Shown: positions 1-8,659 of the stretch, piece after piece
Layout: every line of letters starts with the position of its first letter
How positions within the stretch are numbered: the first letter of the stretch is position 1
The notes under the pieces: model-generated
The model's database searches: none
The model's input: the letters and a program-made list of their open reading frames with translations, nothing else
What the model was told of the DNA's origin: nothing
Program-made: the position numbers and the translations under genes
Assembly (NCBI GenBank): GCA_021648365.1
Contig: JAKISY010000087.1
Location: 1 to 19,592 of the forward strand
From: Verrucomicrobiales bacterium
GTDB taxonomy: Bacteria; Verrucomicrobiota; Verrucomicrobiia; Verrucomicrobiales; DEV007
Reading direction: 5' to 3'
Length of the DNA: 19,592 bases

Positions 1-36
1 GAGTTAGAATCTCCCGCCTACCCGATTCGCTATTGT

Positions 37-333
37 TTATCTCCGGCGGTTACCATAACCTGGATGCCTTGAGTTGTGTCGGACGACAGTTACTTTAATC
101 TGTGAATCACTTATTCTAAAGAGAAAGTGATATGGAAATCTTGTCAGATTAGATCTCCTTCGACCACTTGGATCAAAATGATGCCTAGTAGGAAATCTAC
201 GAGCATAATCAAATGCCAAATTGAGCTCTTTCCAAAAATCATCCGCTAGTTGCTCAGAAATATCTTCGTAGTGATTCAGAATATCACGGATCTCTCGTTG
301 GATCGAGGAGTGATAAAGAATCTCTCGACTCAT
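37..333 (-). CDS. ParE/RelE-family toxin of a type II toxin-antitoxin pair
   Basis: A 98-residue basic protein with the compact alpha-beta layout of ParE/RelE toxins. An N-terminal helical part (Arg/Glu-rich, with the phrase HYEDISEQLADDFWKEL) is followed by the family's RRFP segment, then RFPYHFLFRI (the usual RFPY-x-hydrophobic strand), and a final strand ending VVRHNSRHPGYGNRR, matching the family's '.a..H.rR.PgyW' ending. ParE members usually poison gyrase and RelE members cleave mRNA. The sequence cannot decide between them, but the RFPY and HxxRxPGY pattern is closer to ParE. The start ATG overlaps the stop of the upstream antitoxin gene by 4 bases (ATGA), so the two are probably translated together. 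Length is normal for an intact toxin. Confidence 0.85.
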   Translation of the reverse strand: MSREILYHSSIQREIRDILNHYEDISEQLADDFWKELNLAFDYARRFPTRHHFDPSGRRRSNLTRFPYHFLFRISDSQIKVTVVRHNSRHPGYGNRRR

Positions 334-536
334 CTTCCTACAGCCTTGCGGAGTTGTTCATGGGTGAGGAGTTTCGCAGTTCCCGAGTCTATCTCTGCCT
401 CTCTGCGTGCTAGCTCTTCATCGTCAGGACCTAGTGGAGCTCCACCTAATCCAGATAATAAGTGTGTGGTTAAGCCTGCTTGATCCTCCTGAGATAGTTG
501 ATCTGCCTCACGGATGACTTCAATTAACGTTTTCAT
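330..536 (-). CDS. Antitoxin, addiction-module component family
   Basis: A 68-residue acidic protein resembling the short 'addiction module protein' antitoxins (Unstab_antitox family) that pair with ParE/RelE toxins. The N-terminal helix (EADQLSQEDQAGLTTHLLSGL) matches the family's 'L..edR..L...Ll.SL' pattern. A downstream acidic helix (DDEELARREAEIDSGTAKLL) matches the 'E..rR..eid.G' pattern. It is the first gene of a two-gene operon and ends 4 bases inside the toxin start. Antitoxins of this type are labile and bind the toxin directly. No separate DNA-binding domain is obvious in the 68 residues. Confidence 0.8.
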   Translation of the reverse strand: MKTLIEVIREADQLSQEDQAGLTTHLLSGLGGAPLGPDDEELARREAEIDSGTAKLLTHEQLRKAVGR

Positions 537-542
537 AGTTGA

Positions 543-571
543 ATAATCTACAATCTTCCGAAGGATGTCAA
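543..571 (-). promoter_or_regulatory. Predicted sigma70-type promoter of the toxin-antitoxin operon
   Basis: On the minus strand a perfect TTGACA (566-571) is followed after exactly 17 bases by GATTAT (543-548). Transcription would then begin at or within a base or two of the antitoxin ATG at 536, which implies a leaderless or almost leaderless mRNA; no Shine-Dalgarno site is visible. The spacer contains a small dyad (CTTC-C-GAAG on the plus strand) that could be an operator, though its arms are only 4 bases. Confidence 0.45.
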
Positions 572-809
572 TTTTTTAAGCGAACGTATAATTATGGAAC
601 TGTCTGACATAACATATTACACAGGACAGCTCCCAAAATAAGGGCAAAAGGCTCCCAAATGGGCAGTCCTCGCCACCACATTTTAAAGCCAAATTTATAC
701 GCGCCATAGGCTTTGTAAAGATTATTTCAATCCCCTTGCCAGCTAAGACTCGCGCCATTTAATTGACAAAAGCTGATTGTCCCGTGGCGCTCTTCGTCTA
801 TGCTACGCG

Positions 810-3065
810 ATGCAAGCAGCGGCTTACATTGTGATCGATGGTTCTTCGGATCTCGAATTTGATTACGCGATTCCCGACGATATGAAGGAGAGCATCGCGG
901 TCGGTTCGCGTGTCGAGGTGAAGCTGCGCAACCGTCCCGCTACTGGCACGGTGCTGGACATCAAAGAGATCGACGAACTTGAGCTATCGTTCAAACTCAA
1001 GCCCATCCAGCGACTGCTCAGTGCCAAGCCTGTATTGACTGCGCCCTTGCTGAAACTGGCACATTGGGTATCAGACTATTACCTTTCGCCCCTAGAGACC
1101 GTCATCCGCAGCATGATCCCACAAGCCGCACGCGATGGTGAAGGTGGTGAAAAAATTCGCAAAGTGGTGCGTTTGATCAAAACGCCCAGCGAAGAAGATC
1201 TCAAAAAACTCAAAAGGCGAGCCCGCAAACAAGCTGATGCGCTCGATTACTTGATGACTCAAAAGGCAGAACCGCTTATGGCTCTATCTGAGCTAGTCAA
1301 TGCCATGAGCATCTCGCGTCCCTCGATCAAAGCGCTAGAGGAACGCGGCTGGGTGCAGATCGAAGATCAAGTCGTGCACCGTGACCCCTACGCTGGTGAG
1401 GAATTTTTACCCAGCCCGCCGCTCACCTTGAACCCCGAGCAACAAGTCGCGCTCGATGCCGTCCTCGTCGCAAAAAAGAATCCTCAACGCAAACCCATCC
1501 TGCTCTCTGGAGTCACTGGATCGGGCAAGACCGAAGTCTATCTGCAGGCAATCCAGCACTGCATCGATCAAGGCAAAGGTGCCATCGTGCTAGTTCCTGA
1601 GATCTCCCTAACTCCACAAACCGCCGAACGCTTCAAGCGCCGCTTCGCCGCCATCCAGGATCAAGTAGCGATCCTGCACAGCCACCTATCCGCCGGCGAA
1701 CGACTCGACGAGTGGCGTAAGGTACTCGCTCGCAAAGCACGCATCGTCATCGGTGCACGCAGCGCCGTGTTCGCACCCGTTGATAATCTCGGGTTGATCA
1801 TCGTCGATGAGGAACATGAAAATTCTTACAAACAAGAAAGCCCGCCCCGCTATCATGCCCGCGATCTCGCTGTGGTTCGCTCGCACATCGAAGACTGCCC
1901 CGTGGTGCTCGGCAGCGCCACCCCCTCGCTCGAATCGTGGAACAATGCTCTGCTCGGTAAATACGATGTGGTCAAAATGAAACTGAGAGTTGATGATCGC
2001 TCCCTGCCACTCATTCGGGTGCTCGACATGCGCATGGAAGCACGCAGAGGTGGTGGGGGAGGGCAGGCCATCCTATCCCTCAAACTTCGCCAAGCCATCG
2101 AGGCGCGTTTGGAGAAAGACGAGCAAATCATTCTCTTTCTCAATCGCCGCGGGTTCTCACGATCTTTGTTATGCCCTGAATGCGGCAAGGTAGTCGAATG
2201 CCGTCACTGCAGCCTGCCGATGACCTTTCATCGCAAAGAAGAACGACTGACCTGCCACGTCTGCGGTTTTGCTCGCATCGTCCCTAAGCGTTGTCCCGAC
2301 TGCAAGGCACGCGCCATCAGCTTGGTCGGATTCGGCACTGAAAAGGTCGAAGAAGTTTTACGCAAAGTTTTCACCACTGCTCGCATCGCGCGTGTCGATA
2401 CCGATACGATGAAGCGAAAAAATCAGCTCAAGGATACCCTCAGTGCTTTCAAAGCGCGTAAGACCGACATCCTCATCGGCACCCAGATGATCGCTAAAGG
2501 ATTGCACTTTCCCAACGTAACCTTAGTGGGCATCTTGAATGCTGACATCGGCCTGCACGTGCCAGACTTCCGCGCCGGCGAGCGCACCTTCCAACTGCTC
2601 ACCCAAGTCGCTGGGCGTGCTGGACGCGGCGAGCAATCTGGCGAAGTGGTGGTGCAGACCTTCACCCCGCATCACCCCTCTATCGCCTATGCTCGCCATC
2701 ATGATTTCGAAGGCTACGCCGAACAAGAGTTAGAATTCCGCAAACAATTCAACTTCCCCCCTTACCCCCACATGGCAATGCTCACGGTGCGCTCCACTCA
2801 CATGGCACGCGCCGAATTTTCGCTAAAAACCCTGCACCTACGCCTCACCAAAGCCCTGCCGGCAGACAACCCCGATCAAATCATCATCTCCGATCCGGTG
2901 CCATCACCGCTGGTCAAATCTCACGACCAGTTCCGTTTTCAGATCACTCTACGCGCCAACAAAGCTCGCAAGATGACCTCCCTGATCCGTGGAGTGATGA
3001 AAAAAATGTCCTTCCCTTCCGATGTCATCGCCACTGTCGATGTCGATCCATACTCATTAGGATAA
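810..3065 (+). CDS. priA: Primosomal protein N' (replication restart helicase PriA)
   Basis: PriA is a 3'-to-5' superfamily 2 DNA helicase that recognises stalled forks and D-loops and reloads the replisome. The 751-residue protein has the normal length and order. The N-terminal DNA-binding region contains the family-like DLEFDYAIPD segment. Walker A is GVTGSGKT (residues 234-241) and Walker B is DEEH (333-336). Eight cysteines between residues 455 and 498 form the CPEC...CRHC and CHVC...CPDC zinc sites, followed by the C-terminal helicase lobe with VAGRAGRGE. The open frame extends upstream to a TTG at 777, but the ATG at 810 is preferred because PriA proteins begin only a few residues before the '.V.vd..l...FDY' segment. 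No clear Shine-Dalgarno site is present; a weak TTGTCC-16-TATGCT pair just upstream would give a nearly leaderless transcript. The gene converges on the PVC haem protein gene with only 3 bases between stop codons. Confidence 0.96.
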   Translation: MQAAAYIVIDGSSDLEFDYAIPDDMKESIAVGSRVEVKLRNRPATGTVLDIKEIDELELSFKLKPIQRLLSAKPVLTAPLLKLAHWVSDYYLSPLETVIRSMIPQAARDGEGGEKIRKVVRLIKTPSEEDLKKLKRRARKQADALDYLMTQKAEPLMALSELVNAMSISRPSIKALEERGWVQIEDQVVHRDPYAGEEFLPSPPLTLNPEQQVALDAVLVAKKNPQRKPILLSGVTGSGKTEVYLQAIQHCIDQGKGAIVLVPEISLTPQTAERFKRRFAAIQDQVAILHSHLSAGERLDEWRKVLARKARIVIGARSAVFAPVDNLGLIIVDEEHENSYKQESPPRYHARDLAVVRSHIEDCPVVLGSATPSLESWNNALLGKYDVVKMKLRVDDRSLPLIRVLDMRMEARRGGGGGQAILSLKLRQAIEARLEKDEQIILFLNRRGFSRSLLCPECGKVVECRHCSLPMTFHRKEERLTCHVCGFARIVPKRCPDCKARAISLVGFGTEKVEEVLRKVFTTARIARVDTDTMKRKNQLKDTLSAFKARKTDILIGTQMIAKGLHFPNVTLVGILNADIGLHVPDFRAGERTFQLLTQVAGRAGRGEQSGEVVVQTFTPHHPSIAYARHHDFEGYAEQELEFRKQFNFPPYPHMAMLTVRSTHMARAEFSLKTLHLRLTKALPADNPDQIIISDPVPSPLVKSHDQFRFQITLRANKARKMTSLIRGVMKKMSFPSDVIATVDVDPYSLG

Positions 3066-3068
3066 CTG

Positions 3069-5564
3069 CTATTTGATTGCCGAATCAGGGATAGCTGGAG
3101 TATCATTCTTTAACAAAAAAGCAACGAGGTCGCGGATTTCACTTGCTGTCATCGGATAAAGCAAGCCAGGAGGCATGATTGACATCGCTATTTCCTCACG
3201 ATTAACAATCCGATCTTTTTTGACATTGAAGACCTCCCCGTCAACACCGACATAATCCTGCGTCACCCCTTCTTTTCCTAAAATGAAGCCCATTTGCACC
3301 TTGCCGTCTTTGGTTGTTATTTTTTGAGGGTAGTAATAGGGTGCGACTTCGGCACTAGGATTGACGATATGCTGAAGCAGCCATTTTTGATCAACTCCAT
3401 CCTGACGATAAATCGCGGTTAAGTCCGGACCGAATTTTGAGCCACGTCCATTCATGCTGTGACAATTATAACAAGTGCCCAGCCGAGAATGGAAAAACAA
3501 GCGTCGTCCCACTGCTCTGTTGATTTTACCAGGAGCCTGATTGATGAATTTCACCCACGCATCAATATCGGTAGGCAACGGTTTGGTTTCTAATGACCGC
3601 TGCTGTATGCCAGCTGAGGCGAGAGTCCGTTTAGCCTCAGTGGAGATGATGGCATTTTTATGCCTAGAAAGGTCAGTCAATACGCTCAAATGATCCTGCG
3701 CAAACGGCGCTAGAGCTGCCAAGGCATCCGCCCGCAAATTAGCATCTAGGGCTTCGTCTATGATAAGCTGACTGAGGAAGTCACTACGTTTTTCATCTTT
3801 GTGAATAGCCAACGAGTAAATGGCCTGGCGCACAATAGCCAACTCTTTACTTTTCGCCAATTGCGCTAAATTTTCTAGAGGCAGCGTAGCCAGTTGCAAT
3901 GCGATGGCACGTAGTTTTGTTGGCTTGCTTTCATCCAAAGCTAAGTCATTCATCTTCTGCCCAGGAGAAAAATCGCCACTCGCACCGTCAAGTTTTGCCA
4001 ATGCGGATAAAACTGCCATGATACTCTGGCGACTCATATCCCGACGATTCAATTGCTGCTCTAGGCTTTTTTTGTAATGAATAAAGTTTTCATCGGCAAT
4101 CCATTTGATTGCGACATAACGAACATCCTCACTTTCATCTTGCAGCAATTCGGGGATGTTTTTATTTGAGTCATTGGGGTCTTGCTTTTTGATAGCGACA
4201 GCGTAATGAGCCCGCGCAGTGCTACTTTCATTACCTTGCCATTTATACGCTTTGAGAACTTCTGGGTGTTGTTGCAGAATCCGTATAGCTTCGGTGCGAA
4301 TGTAAGGATCCTTATTGCCAAGTGCTTGCAAAGCTTCTTTAGCCGTTAATACCATTTTCTCTTGCCGCTCAAACGGCTTCAAGTTGATGGGCTTTTTGAA
4401 CTCTACTCGCCACACTCGACCATGGCCGTGGACTGAGTAACTGAGTTCTACCCAGTCTGTGAAATAGAGGTATTTACCATCTAGGGAATATGAAAAATGA
4501 ACTGGACGAAAATTGTCCGGACCGCTGATAAAGGTTTTCCGTGGAGCTATGAAAGAGGCTCCATTGCTTTCTAAAACATGCTGATCGATCCGGTTATCGG
4601 TCCAAGAAGCTGTTAATAACTGATTCGGACCATGGGCTATAACTCCGCAGGCAGCTTCACCGAGAGAACTTATCATGCCCAGCGTTCCCGGTGTGGATCC
4701 ATCCCAGCTTATTAGTGGGTGCAGACCCGAACGACCGTAGCGGTATTCATAACCATAATCCGCGCCCTCGACTATATGTAAAAGTCGATTGGGTGGGCGA
4801 CTGTTAGGATCATTATCAGTGCAAAAGAGATTCCCTTTGAGATCGTAAGCCATGCCGAAGGCATTCCAGTGACCCGTTGATTGGCGCTTGAGTTTACTGC
4901 CATCTGTGTTGCACGTATAGGTGGATCCACCTTCACCACCGCCTGAAATGCTCCCGCCATCAGAACCTGTAAAAGTATAGTCAGCACCGTGATTTTCGCC
5001 AAAACCAAAAGCTAAAACCGTAGGATTTGCCGGATCAATAGCTAAGCCCCCAATGCCATTATGAGGGTATTTCCCACCTGTTTCGCAGCTGATTAATACT
5101 TCCGGTTCTCCTGAGGCCTTTTGTTTAGTCGCGGCATCACGAAAGCGTCCGATGAAACTACGGGTGCTGACATAAAGATGGCCATCGGAGCCAAAAAGTA
5201 AATCCGTGCTGGAGACAAGTCCTTCATAAAAAATCGTGCGTTTATCGGAAATGCCGTCCCCATTCGTATCTTCAAAAATAAGAATCCGGTCTGTCTTGGG
5301 ACCATTGTAGCTATCGAGCCGTTTATGAGTGTGATTTTCTTGAACAAAAACTCGACCATCTGGTGCAACAGCAATACCGATCGGGGTGACAATGTCTGGG
5401 TTGCTAGTAAATAATGTGATTTTAGCAATGTTGGGATCGTGAGCCGTTGGCGTAAAATCGGTTCCATCCGTTGATGCCGAAGTTTTTTTGGCTGTTTGTG
5501 CGTTGATCGACCAAGTTGTCATTAGCACAAGCCCCAGGGTTAATAGTCTAGATTTACTGATCAT
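3069..5564 (-). CDS. PVC-type haem-binding protein: propeller dehydrogenase-like + HEAT + cytochrome c
   Basis: A secreted 831-residue protein of the family abundant in Planctomycetes and Verrucomicrobia. The order is: signal peptide (MISKSRLLTLGLVLMTTWSINA, residues 1-22); a beta-propeller similar to the 'membrane-bound dehydrogenase' domain (about 35-390, with IGIAVAPDGRVFVQENHTHKR and GADYGYEYRYG); HEAT-like helical repeats (about 400-640); and a C-terminal cytochrome c domain with CYNCH at 698-702 and a likely distal haem ligand Met797 in SIMPPGLL. It probably acts in the periplasm in oxidation of a sugar or related compound, but the substrate is unknown. The frame runs on upstream to 5891 through yicC; the ATG at 5564 is chosen because it gives a proper signal peptide and leaves a 103-base divergent intergenic region. 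It sits opposite to its neighbours and separates priA from yicC. Confidence 0.93.
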   Translation of the reverse strand: MISKSRLLTLGLVLMTTWSINAQTAKKTSASTDGTDFTPTAHDPNIAKITLFTSNPDIVTPIGIAVAPDGRVFVQENHTHKRLDSYNGPKTDRILIFEDTNGDGISDKRTIFYEGLVSSTDLLFGSDGHLYVSTRSFIGRFRDAATKQKASGEPEVLISCETGGKYPHNGIGGLAIDPANPTVLAFGFGENHGADYTFTGSDGGSISGGGEGGSTYTCNTDGSKLKRQSTGHWNAFGMAYDLKGNLFCTDNDPNSRPPNRLLHIVEGADYGYEYRYGRSGLHPLISWDGSTPGTLGMISSLGEAACGVIAHGPNQLLTASWTDNRIDQHVLESNGASFIAPRKTFISGPDNFRPVHFSYSLDGKYLYFTDWVELSYSVHGHGRVWRVEFKKPINLKPFERQEKMVLTAKEALQALGNKDPYIRTEAIRILQQHPEVLKAYKWQGNESSTARAHYAVAIKKQDPNDSNKNIPELLQDESEDVRYVAIKWIADENFIHYKKSLEQQLNRRDMSRQSIMAVLSALAKLDGASGDFSPGQKMNDLALDESKPTKLRAIALQLATLPLENLAQLAKSKELAIVRQAIYSLAIHKDEKRSDFLSQLIIDEALDANLRADALAALAPFAQDHLSVLTDLSRHKNAIISTEAKRTLASAGIQQRSLETKPLPTDIDAWVKFINQAPGKINRAVGRRLFFHSRLGTCYNCHSMNGRGSKFGPDLTAIYRQDGVDQKWLLQHIVNPSAEVAPYYYPQKITTKDGKVQMGFILGKEGVTQDYVGVDGEVFNVKKDRIVNREEIAMSIMPPGLLYPMTASEIRDLVAFLLKNDTPAIPDSAIK

Positions 5565-5667
5565 TGATTTACTGCTAAAGATTAGTTCAACGAACCATAC
5601 CTGAATAATAACAAAAAAATAAAAAAACTGGCGCTTTTTTTTCAAAATCAATGATAGAAAACCATCT

Positions 5668-6543
5668 ATGAGAAGCATGACAGGATACGGCAGAGCCGAA
5701 CAAAATATCGAGGGTTGGCAAATCACCATCGAACTCTCGGCAGTCAACCGCAAACAAACGGACATCATGCTGCACCTGCCTTCAGGTCTGACGGCACTTG
5801 AATCTGAGTTGAAAAAACAAATCGCCCAACAAGTTCTACGCGGTCGCGTGACCGCGCGAATCTTAGTCGAATCAACCAAGGGCGGATCCAAACAAATCCT
5901 CTTGGATCAGGGCTTAGCCAAACAATACTTCGACCTCATCCAATCCCTCGAAAAACAAAATGGGGTGAGTATTCAAGTGAACGGTGAGGATTTACTCCGT
6001 GTCCCTGGTTTATTGACTTTTGACCAACAAGATCTACCTCTCGACGATCTGAAAAGCGGTATCTCCCTCGTGCTGGGTGAAGCTCTCACCGCCCTTCTCA
6101 GCATGCAGCAAGCGGAAGGACATCACTTGCATCAAGATCTCGAAAGTCGCTTGGCTTTCATCGAACAAAAAATCACGCACATCGCCGCTTACGCGCATGC
6201 AGTGATCGAACGATACCGCAAAAACTTGCATCAACGTCTCTCCGAAGCAGGGCTCGACATCGATCTCAACGACGACCGCTTGCTACGTGAAATTGGACTT
6301 TTCGCCGACCGCTGCGACATCAGCGAGGAGATCACCCGAGCTCGCAGCCACATCAAACAATTCAGAACCTACATGAACTCTGAGGATGCAGTCGGCCGCT
6401 CACTGGACTTTCTCTGTCAGGAGTTCAATCGAGAAATCAATACCATCGGGTCCAAAGCCAACGATGCTCAACTAGCCCAACACGTGGTCGAAGCAAAAAC
6501 TGAGCTGGAAAAGATCCGCGAACAAGTGCAAAATATCCAATAA
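5668..6543 (+). CDS. yicC: YicC/YloC family endoribonuclease
   Basis: A full-length 291-residue member of the YicC family. The N-terminus MRSMTGYGRAE is the family signature, and the C-terminal domain carries the hallmark stretch GRSLDFLCQEFNREINTIGSKANDA and the ending ELEKIREQVQNIQ. Family members have been shown to act as endoribonucleases that influence small-RNA turnover, and in many bacteria the gene lies directly upstream of gmk. Here the intact gmk lies about 3.5 kb away; what follows yicC at once is a REP-like hairpin and a 40-codon remnant of gmk. The ATG at 5668 is chosen by alignment with the family N-terminus; there is only a weak purine stretch upstream. The gene is transcribed divergently from the haem protein gene. 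Confidence 0.95.
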   Translation: MRSMTGYGRAEQNIEGWQITIELSAVNRKQTDIMLHLPSGLTALESELKKQIAQQVLRGRVTARILVESTKGGSKQILLDQGLAKQYFDLIQSLEKQNGVSIQVNGEDLLRVPGLLTFDQQDLPLDDLKSGISLVLGEALTALLSMQQAEGHHLHQDLESRLAFIEQKITHIAAYAHAVIERYRKNLHQRLSEAGLDIDLNDDRLLREIGLFADRCDISEEITRARSHIKQFRTYMNSEDAVGRSLDFLCQEFNREINTIGSKANDAQLAQHVVEAKTELEKIREQVQNIQ

Positions 6544-6546
6544 TCC

Positions 6547-6569
6547 GTAGCATTGGCATCTTGCCAATG
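6547..6569 (+). repeat. REP-like hairpin with GTAG foot
   Basis: GTAG (6547-6550) is followed immediately by a perfect 8-bp stem with a 3-base loop: CATTGGCA-TCT-TGCCAATG (6551-6569). It lies 3 bases after the yicC stop. The same layout recurs at 18888-18937, with a compensatory stem change. A GTAG or GTGG tetranucleotide beside an imperfect palindrome is the known format of REP sequences mobilised by REP-associated tyrosine transposases. No T run follows, so it is not a classical terminator. Confidence 0.7.
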
Positions 6570-6600
6570 ATTTTCAGATTCCTTATAAATTAAAAGCGCT

Positions 6601-6723
6601 ATGCAATTTGATCCACAACGAAAAGGCATCCTCTGTGTCGTGTCTGGTCCCTCCGGCTCAGGCAAGACCACTCTGTGCCGCCGCCAAATCTTTGGAAATC
6701 CACTAACACTAATCTTGAATTAA
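6601..6723 (+). pseudogene. Truncated 5' copy of gmk (guanylate kinase remnant)
   Basis: This reading frame starts MQFDPQRKGILCVVSGP and contains the complete guanylate kinase P-loop (GPSGSGKTTLC). It then leaves homology after codon 27 and ends after 13 unrelated residues (RQIFGNPLTLILN and stop). Bases 6614-6680 are identical to 10017-10083 in the intact gmk. It lies just after yicC, where gmk is expected in many bacteria, so this is probably the original gmk start, cut off from the rest of the gene by the 3.3-kb cassette that follows. The stop lies 1 base from the stop of the convergent TPM-protein gene. Without the NMP-binding and lid regions it cannot be an active kinase. Confidence 0.9.
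6614..6680 (+). repeat. 67-bp perfect direct repeat, left copy (gmk 5' end)
   Basis: Base-for-base identical to 10017-10083. It begins with CACAACGAAAAGG and ends with CTCTGTGCCG. The preceding base differs (C here, T in the right copy), as does the following base (C versus A). The two copies bracket the PadR-LemA-TPM operon. Confidence 0.97.
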
Positions 6724-6770
6724 TTTAATTCTCATCCAAGCTGAATATGCCGCCGCCAGATCTTTGGAAA
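6676..6770 (+). repeat. Pair of 23-bp near-identical direct repeats at the left cassette junction
   Basis: Bases 6676-6698 (TGCCGCCGCC then AAATCTTTGGAAA) and 6748-6770 (TGCCGCCGCC then AGATCTTTGGAAA) differ at one position. The second copy encodes FQRSGGG near the C-terminus of the TPM-domain protein on the minus strand. The first lies directly against, and overlaps by TGCCG, the end of the truncated gmk copy. This looks like a duplicated scrap of the cassette's 3' end joined to gmk through a 5-base microhomology. Confidence 0.85.
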
Positions 6771-8653
6771 ACCTTTACAACAGAAGGAACCAACTCTGAC
6801 TCAACGACTAACACCCTACGGTCATTAATACTCCAGACAAACCTTTCGGACTCACCCCAACTACAATCAATTTTAACTATTTTAGTTAGCGGTAAAGTGA
6901 ACGGAGTAAACTTGAATGGGCTTGACGTCAGCGGGCGGATAAGCAAGCCCGATTCTTTCGGTTTCATTGCAATCCCAAATTTAGCATTTAGCTTTTCATC
7001 ATAGAAGTATATTGTTGCCAACGGCGCCCAAGCATCATGCTTGTGCATAACAAAAAAATTGTATCTAGCCTGTAATTGTCTCGTGGCAGAACCAAGGTGA
7101 TAGACTCGGTTTCTGTATTTACCTGAGCTCGAATTCATAGGGAACGGTGTATCGGGCACAACTAGGTGCCCTTTAGCTTTTCTAAGTAGATTGATTTTAG
7201 CCTCATACGCTGTTGACCTTTTTCTTTTCAAATAACTAATGTACAGGCGTAAATTCTCATAGTCACCTGGATCATGCTGAAATATTTGTTCGTGGTGATG
7301 CTCCACTCTACTCATATCAGGGAAACGATAGGCAAAGCTAATAAAACGTTTGTGGTAAAGCACATTAGCAGGATCCAGTAAGAGTCCTTTTTCAATCAGC
7401 TTCATCGCATCTCGAATCCAATAACACTCGAAATACAGTAAATCTGCTAGAGCAAAATAGTTAGACGCCTCTTTTGGCAAATTTTGAATAGCTTTTTCTA
7501 AACGTAAGATTTCCGCGTCTAAAGATTTCCCCTTCGCCAAAGGAGCTGGAGTTGGTGGCACTACGGGCTTGCGTAGCTCATTTTTCCAAGCAAACATCCA
7601 AGCGTGATCACCCATAGCCGGATACATTTTCTTCAGATCCCGGGATGCCTGACTATAGGCCCACGACTTGGTGATGTCTGCGAGCCAGTTCCCCTGACTG
7701 TCCTTACGAAACAAAATTGGCATTACATCAGGGCGCTGAAAACGAACGGCGGCTAAATCACCTGATTGCTGCACTTTATATTTGCCGCTAAATCTTTTAT
7801 ATGCACGCCTCTGAAAGCCGGCATTTTTCGGATACTCTAAGCGCATCATCTGACTGCCTTCGGTTAAAAGTGGTAGATAGGGATCATTAACACCCGCTTG
7901 CAAAGACTTAAGATAACGTTGAATAACGACGTTTAATTGAGCGTTTTTATCATACTGCGCTCTGCTTTTGTCACTGAGCTGTTGGGTGTTATTGAGCTTT
8001 TTCTCTTTATTAATCACAAAGTTGCTTTCGGTAACTCCCGCGCCACCAGAACGAAACCCCATCGCTTTTTCGATACCGACACCCTGTTGCTGAGGCCGTT
8101 CATTCGAAAAACTTTCCATTAAGCCCTTCGCATCTTCTCCCTGAGCACGACGCATCATAGAAGTGATCATGCTCCCAACCACATCGCCAAAATACTCACC
8201 TCGATAATAATCTCTGAGCGTCTCTTGGAACGAACCCACAAACGCATCTGGAAAAACTCCCTCTAGTTCGTACCCCACTTCTATTTTCAATAGCCCATCC
8301 TTCTCTACAAACAAAAAAAGAACCCCTTTGCCCTGGGTCTCAGCACCTACCTGCCATTCATCAAATAGTTGTGCTGCTGCTATTTCTATAGAAATTTGGT
8401 CGGGCAGCTCATCTACCAACAGCATGGAAAAATCGATGCCAGTATATTCACTGGCACGTCGCAGTTCGATGATCGCCACCTCATTGATCGACTGCAGCGA
8501 CGAAGTATTAAGAAAAGCAGGCGAATTCACAGGTTTTGCAGGAAGCTTTATCTGCAGCTCTAATGCGAGATCTTTCGATGGGGTTTGTTCGTCTGAACAA
8601 GCAATTGCTAAAAAAAATAACGCGCAAACTGTGAAGTGCTTCATAACTTTCAT
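6725..8653 (-). CDS. TPM-domain lipoprotein with TPR-like region
   Basis: A 642-residue exported protein. The N-terminus MKVMKHFTVCALFFLAIACSD is a signal peptide with a probable lipidation Cys19; the -3 residue is Ala, so the lipobox is not strict. Residues about 57-172 form a TPM (TPM_phosphatase, DUF477) domain, seen in AAQLFDEWQVG, GKGVLFLFVEKDG and IEVGYELEGVFPDAFVGS, followed by the usual YYRGEYFGDVVGS helix. Residues about 390-495 look like TPR helices, and the last about 130 residues are beta-rich and unrecognised. Known TPM proteins act at membranes in photosystem repair or envelope processes, but the role here is unknown. It is the last gene of the PadR-LemA-TPM operon, beginning 6 bases after the LemA stop. 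Its 3' end abuts the gmk fragment. Confidence 0.82.
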   Translation of the reverse strand: MKVMKHFTVCALFFLAIACSDEQTPSKDLALELQIKLPAKPVNSPAFLNTSSLQSINEVAIIELRRASEYTGIDFSMLLVDELPDQISIEIAAAQLFDEWQVGAETQGKGVLFLFVEKDGLLKIEVGYELEGVFPDAFVGSFQETLRDYYRGEYFGDVVGSMITSMMRRAQGEDAKGLMESFSNERPQQQGVGIEKAMGFRSGGAGVTESNFVINKEKKLNNTQQLSDKSRAQYDKNAQLNVVIQRYLKSLQAGVNDPYLPLLTEGSQMMRLEYPKNAGFQRRAYKRFSGKYKVQQSGDLAAVRFQRPDVMPILFRKDSQGNWLADITKSWAYSQASRDLKKMYPAMGDHAWMFAWKNELRKPVVPPTPAPLAKGKSLDAEILRLEKAIQNLPKEASNYFALADLLYFECYWIRDAMKLIEKGLLLDPANVLYHKRFISFAYRFPDMSRVEHHHEQIFQHDPGDYENLRLYISYLKRKRSTAYEAKINLLRKAKGHLVVPDTPFPMNSSSGKYRNRVYHLGSATRQLQARYNFFVMHKHDAWAPLATIYFYDEKLNAKFGIAMKPKESGLLIRPLTSSPFKFTPFTLPLTKIVKIDCSWGESERFVWSINDRRVLVVESELVPSVVKVFQRSGGGIFSLDEN

Positions 8654-8659
8654 CGTTGA

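Noticed and set aside
576..758. 60-codon minus-strand frame in the gap between the antitoxin gene and priA
   Set aside because: No homology, no ribosome-binding site and unremarkable composition. I see no supported gene in 572-809, only scattered AT-rich sequence and an isolated TATAAT at 587-592.
4061..5467. Minus-strand frames overlapping the haem protein in other registers
   Set aside because: Shadow frames of the 831-residue protein, with no recognisable domains.
5565..5891. Upstream extension of the haem protein reading frame through the yicC start
   Set aside because: The extension reads antisense to the conserved start of yicC and would bury the clear signal peptide at MISKSRLLTLG; the ATG at 5564 is the natural start.
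6551..6569. Rho-independent terminator after yicC
   Set aside because: The hairpin is good, but no T run follows on either strand, and the GTAG foot and recurrence at 18888 fit a REP element better.
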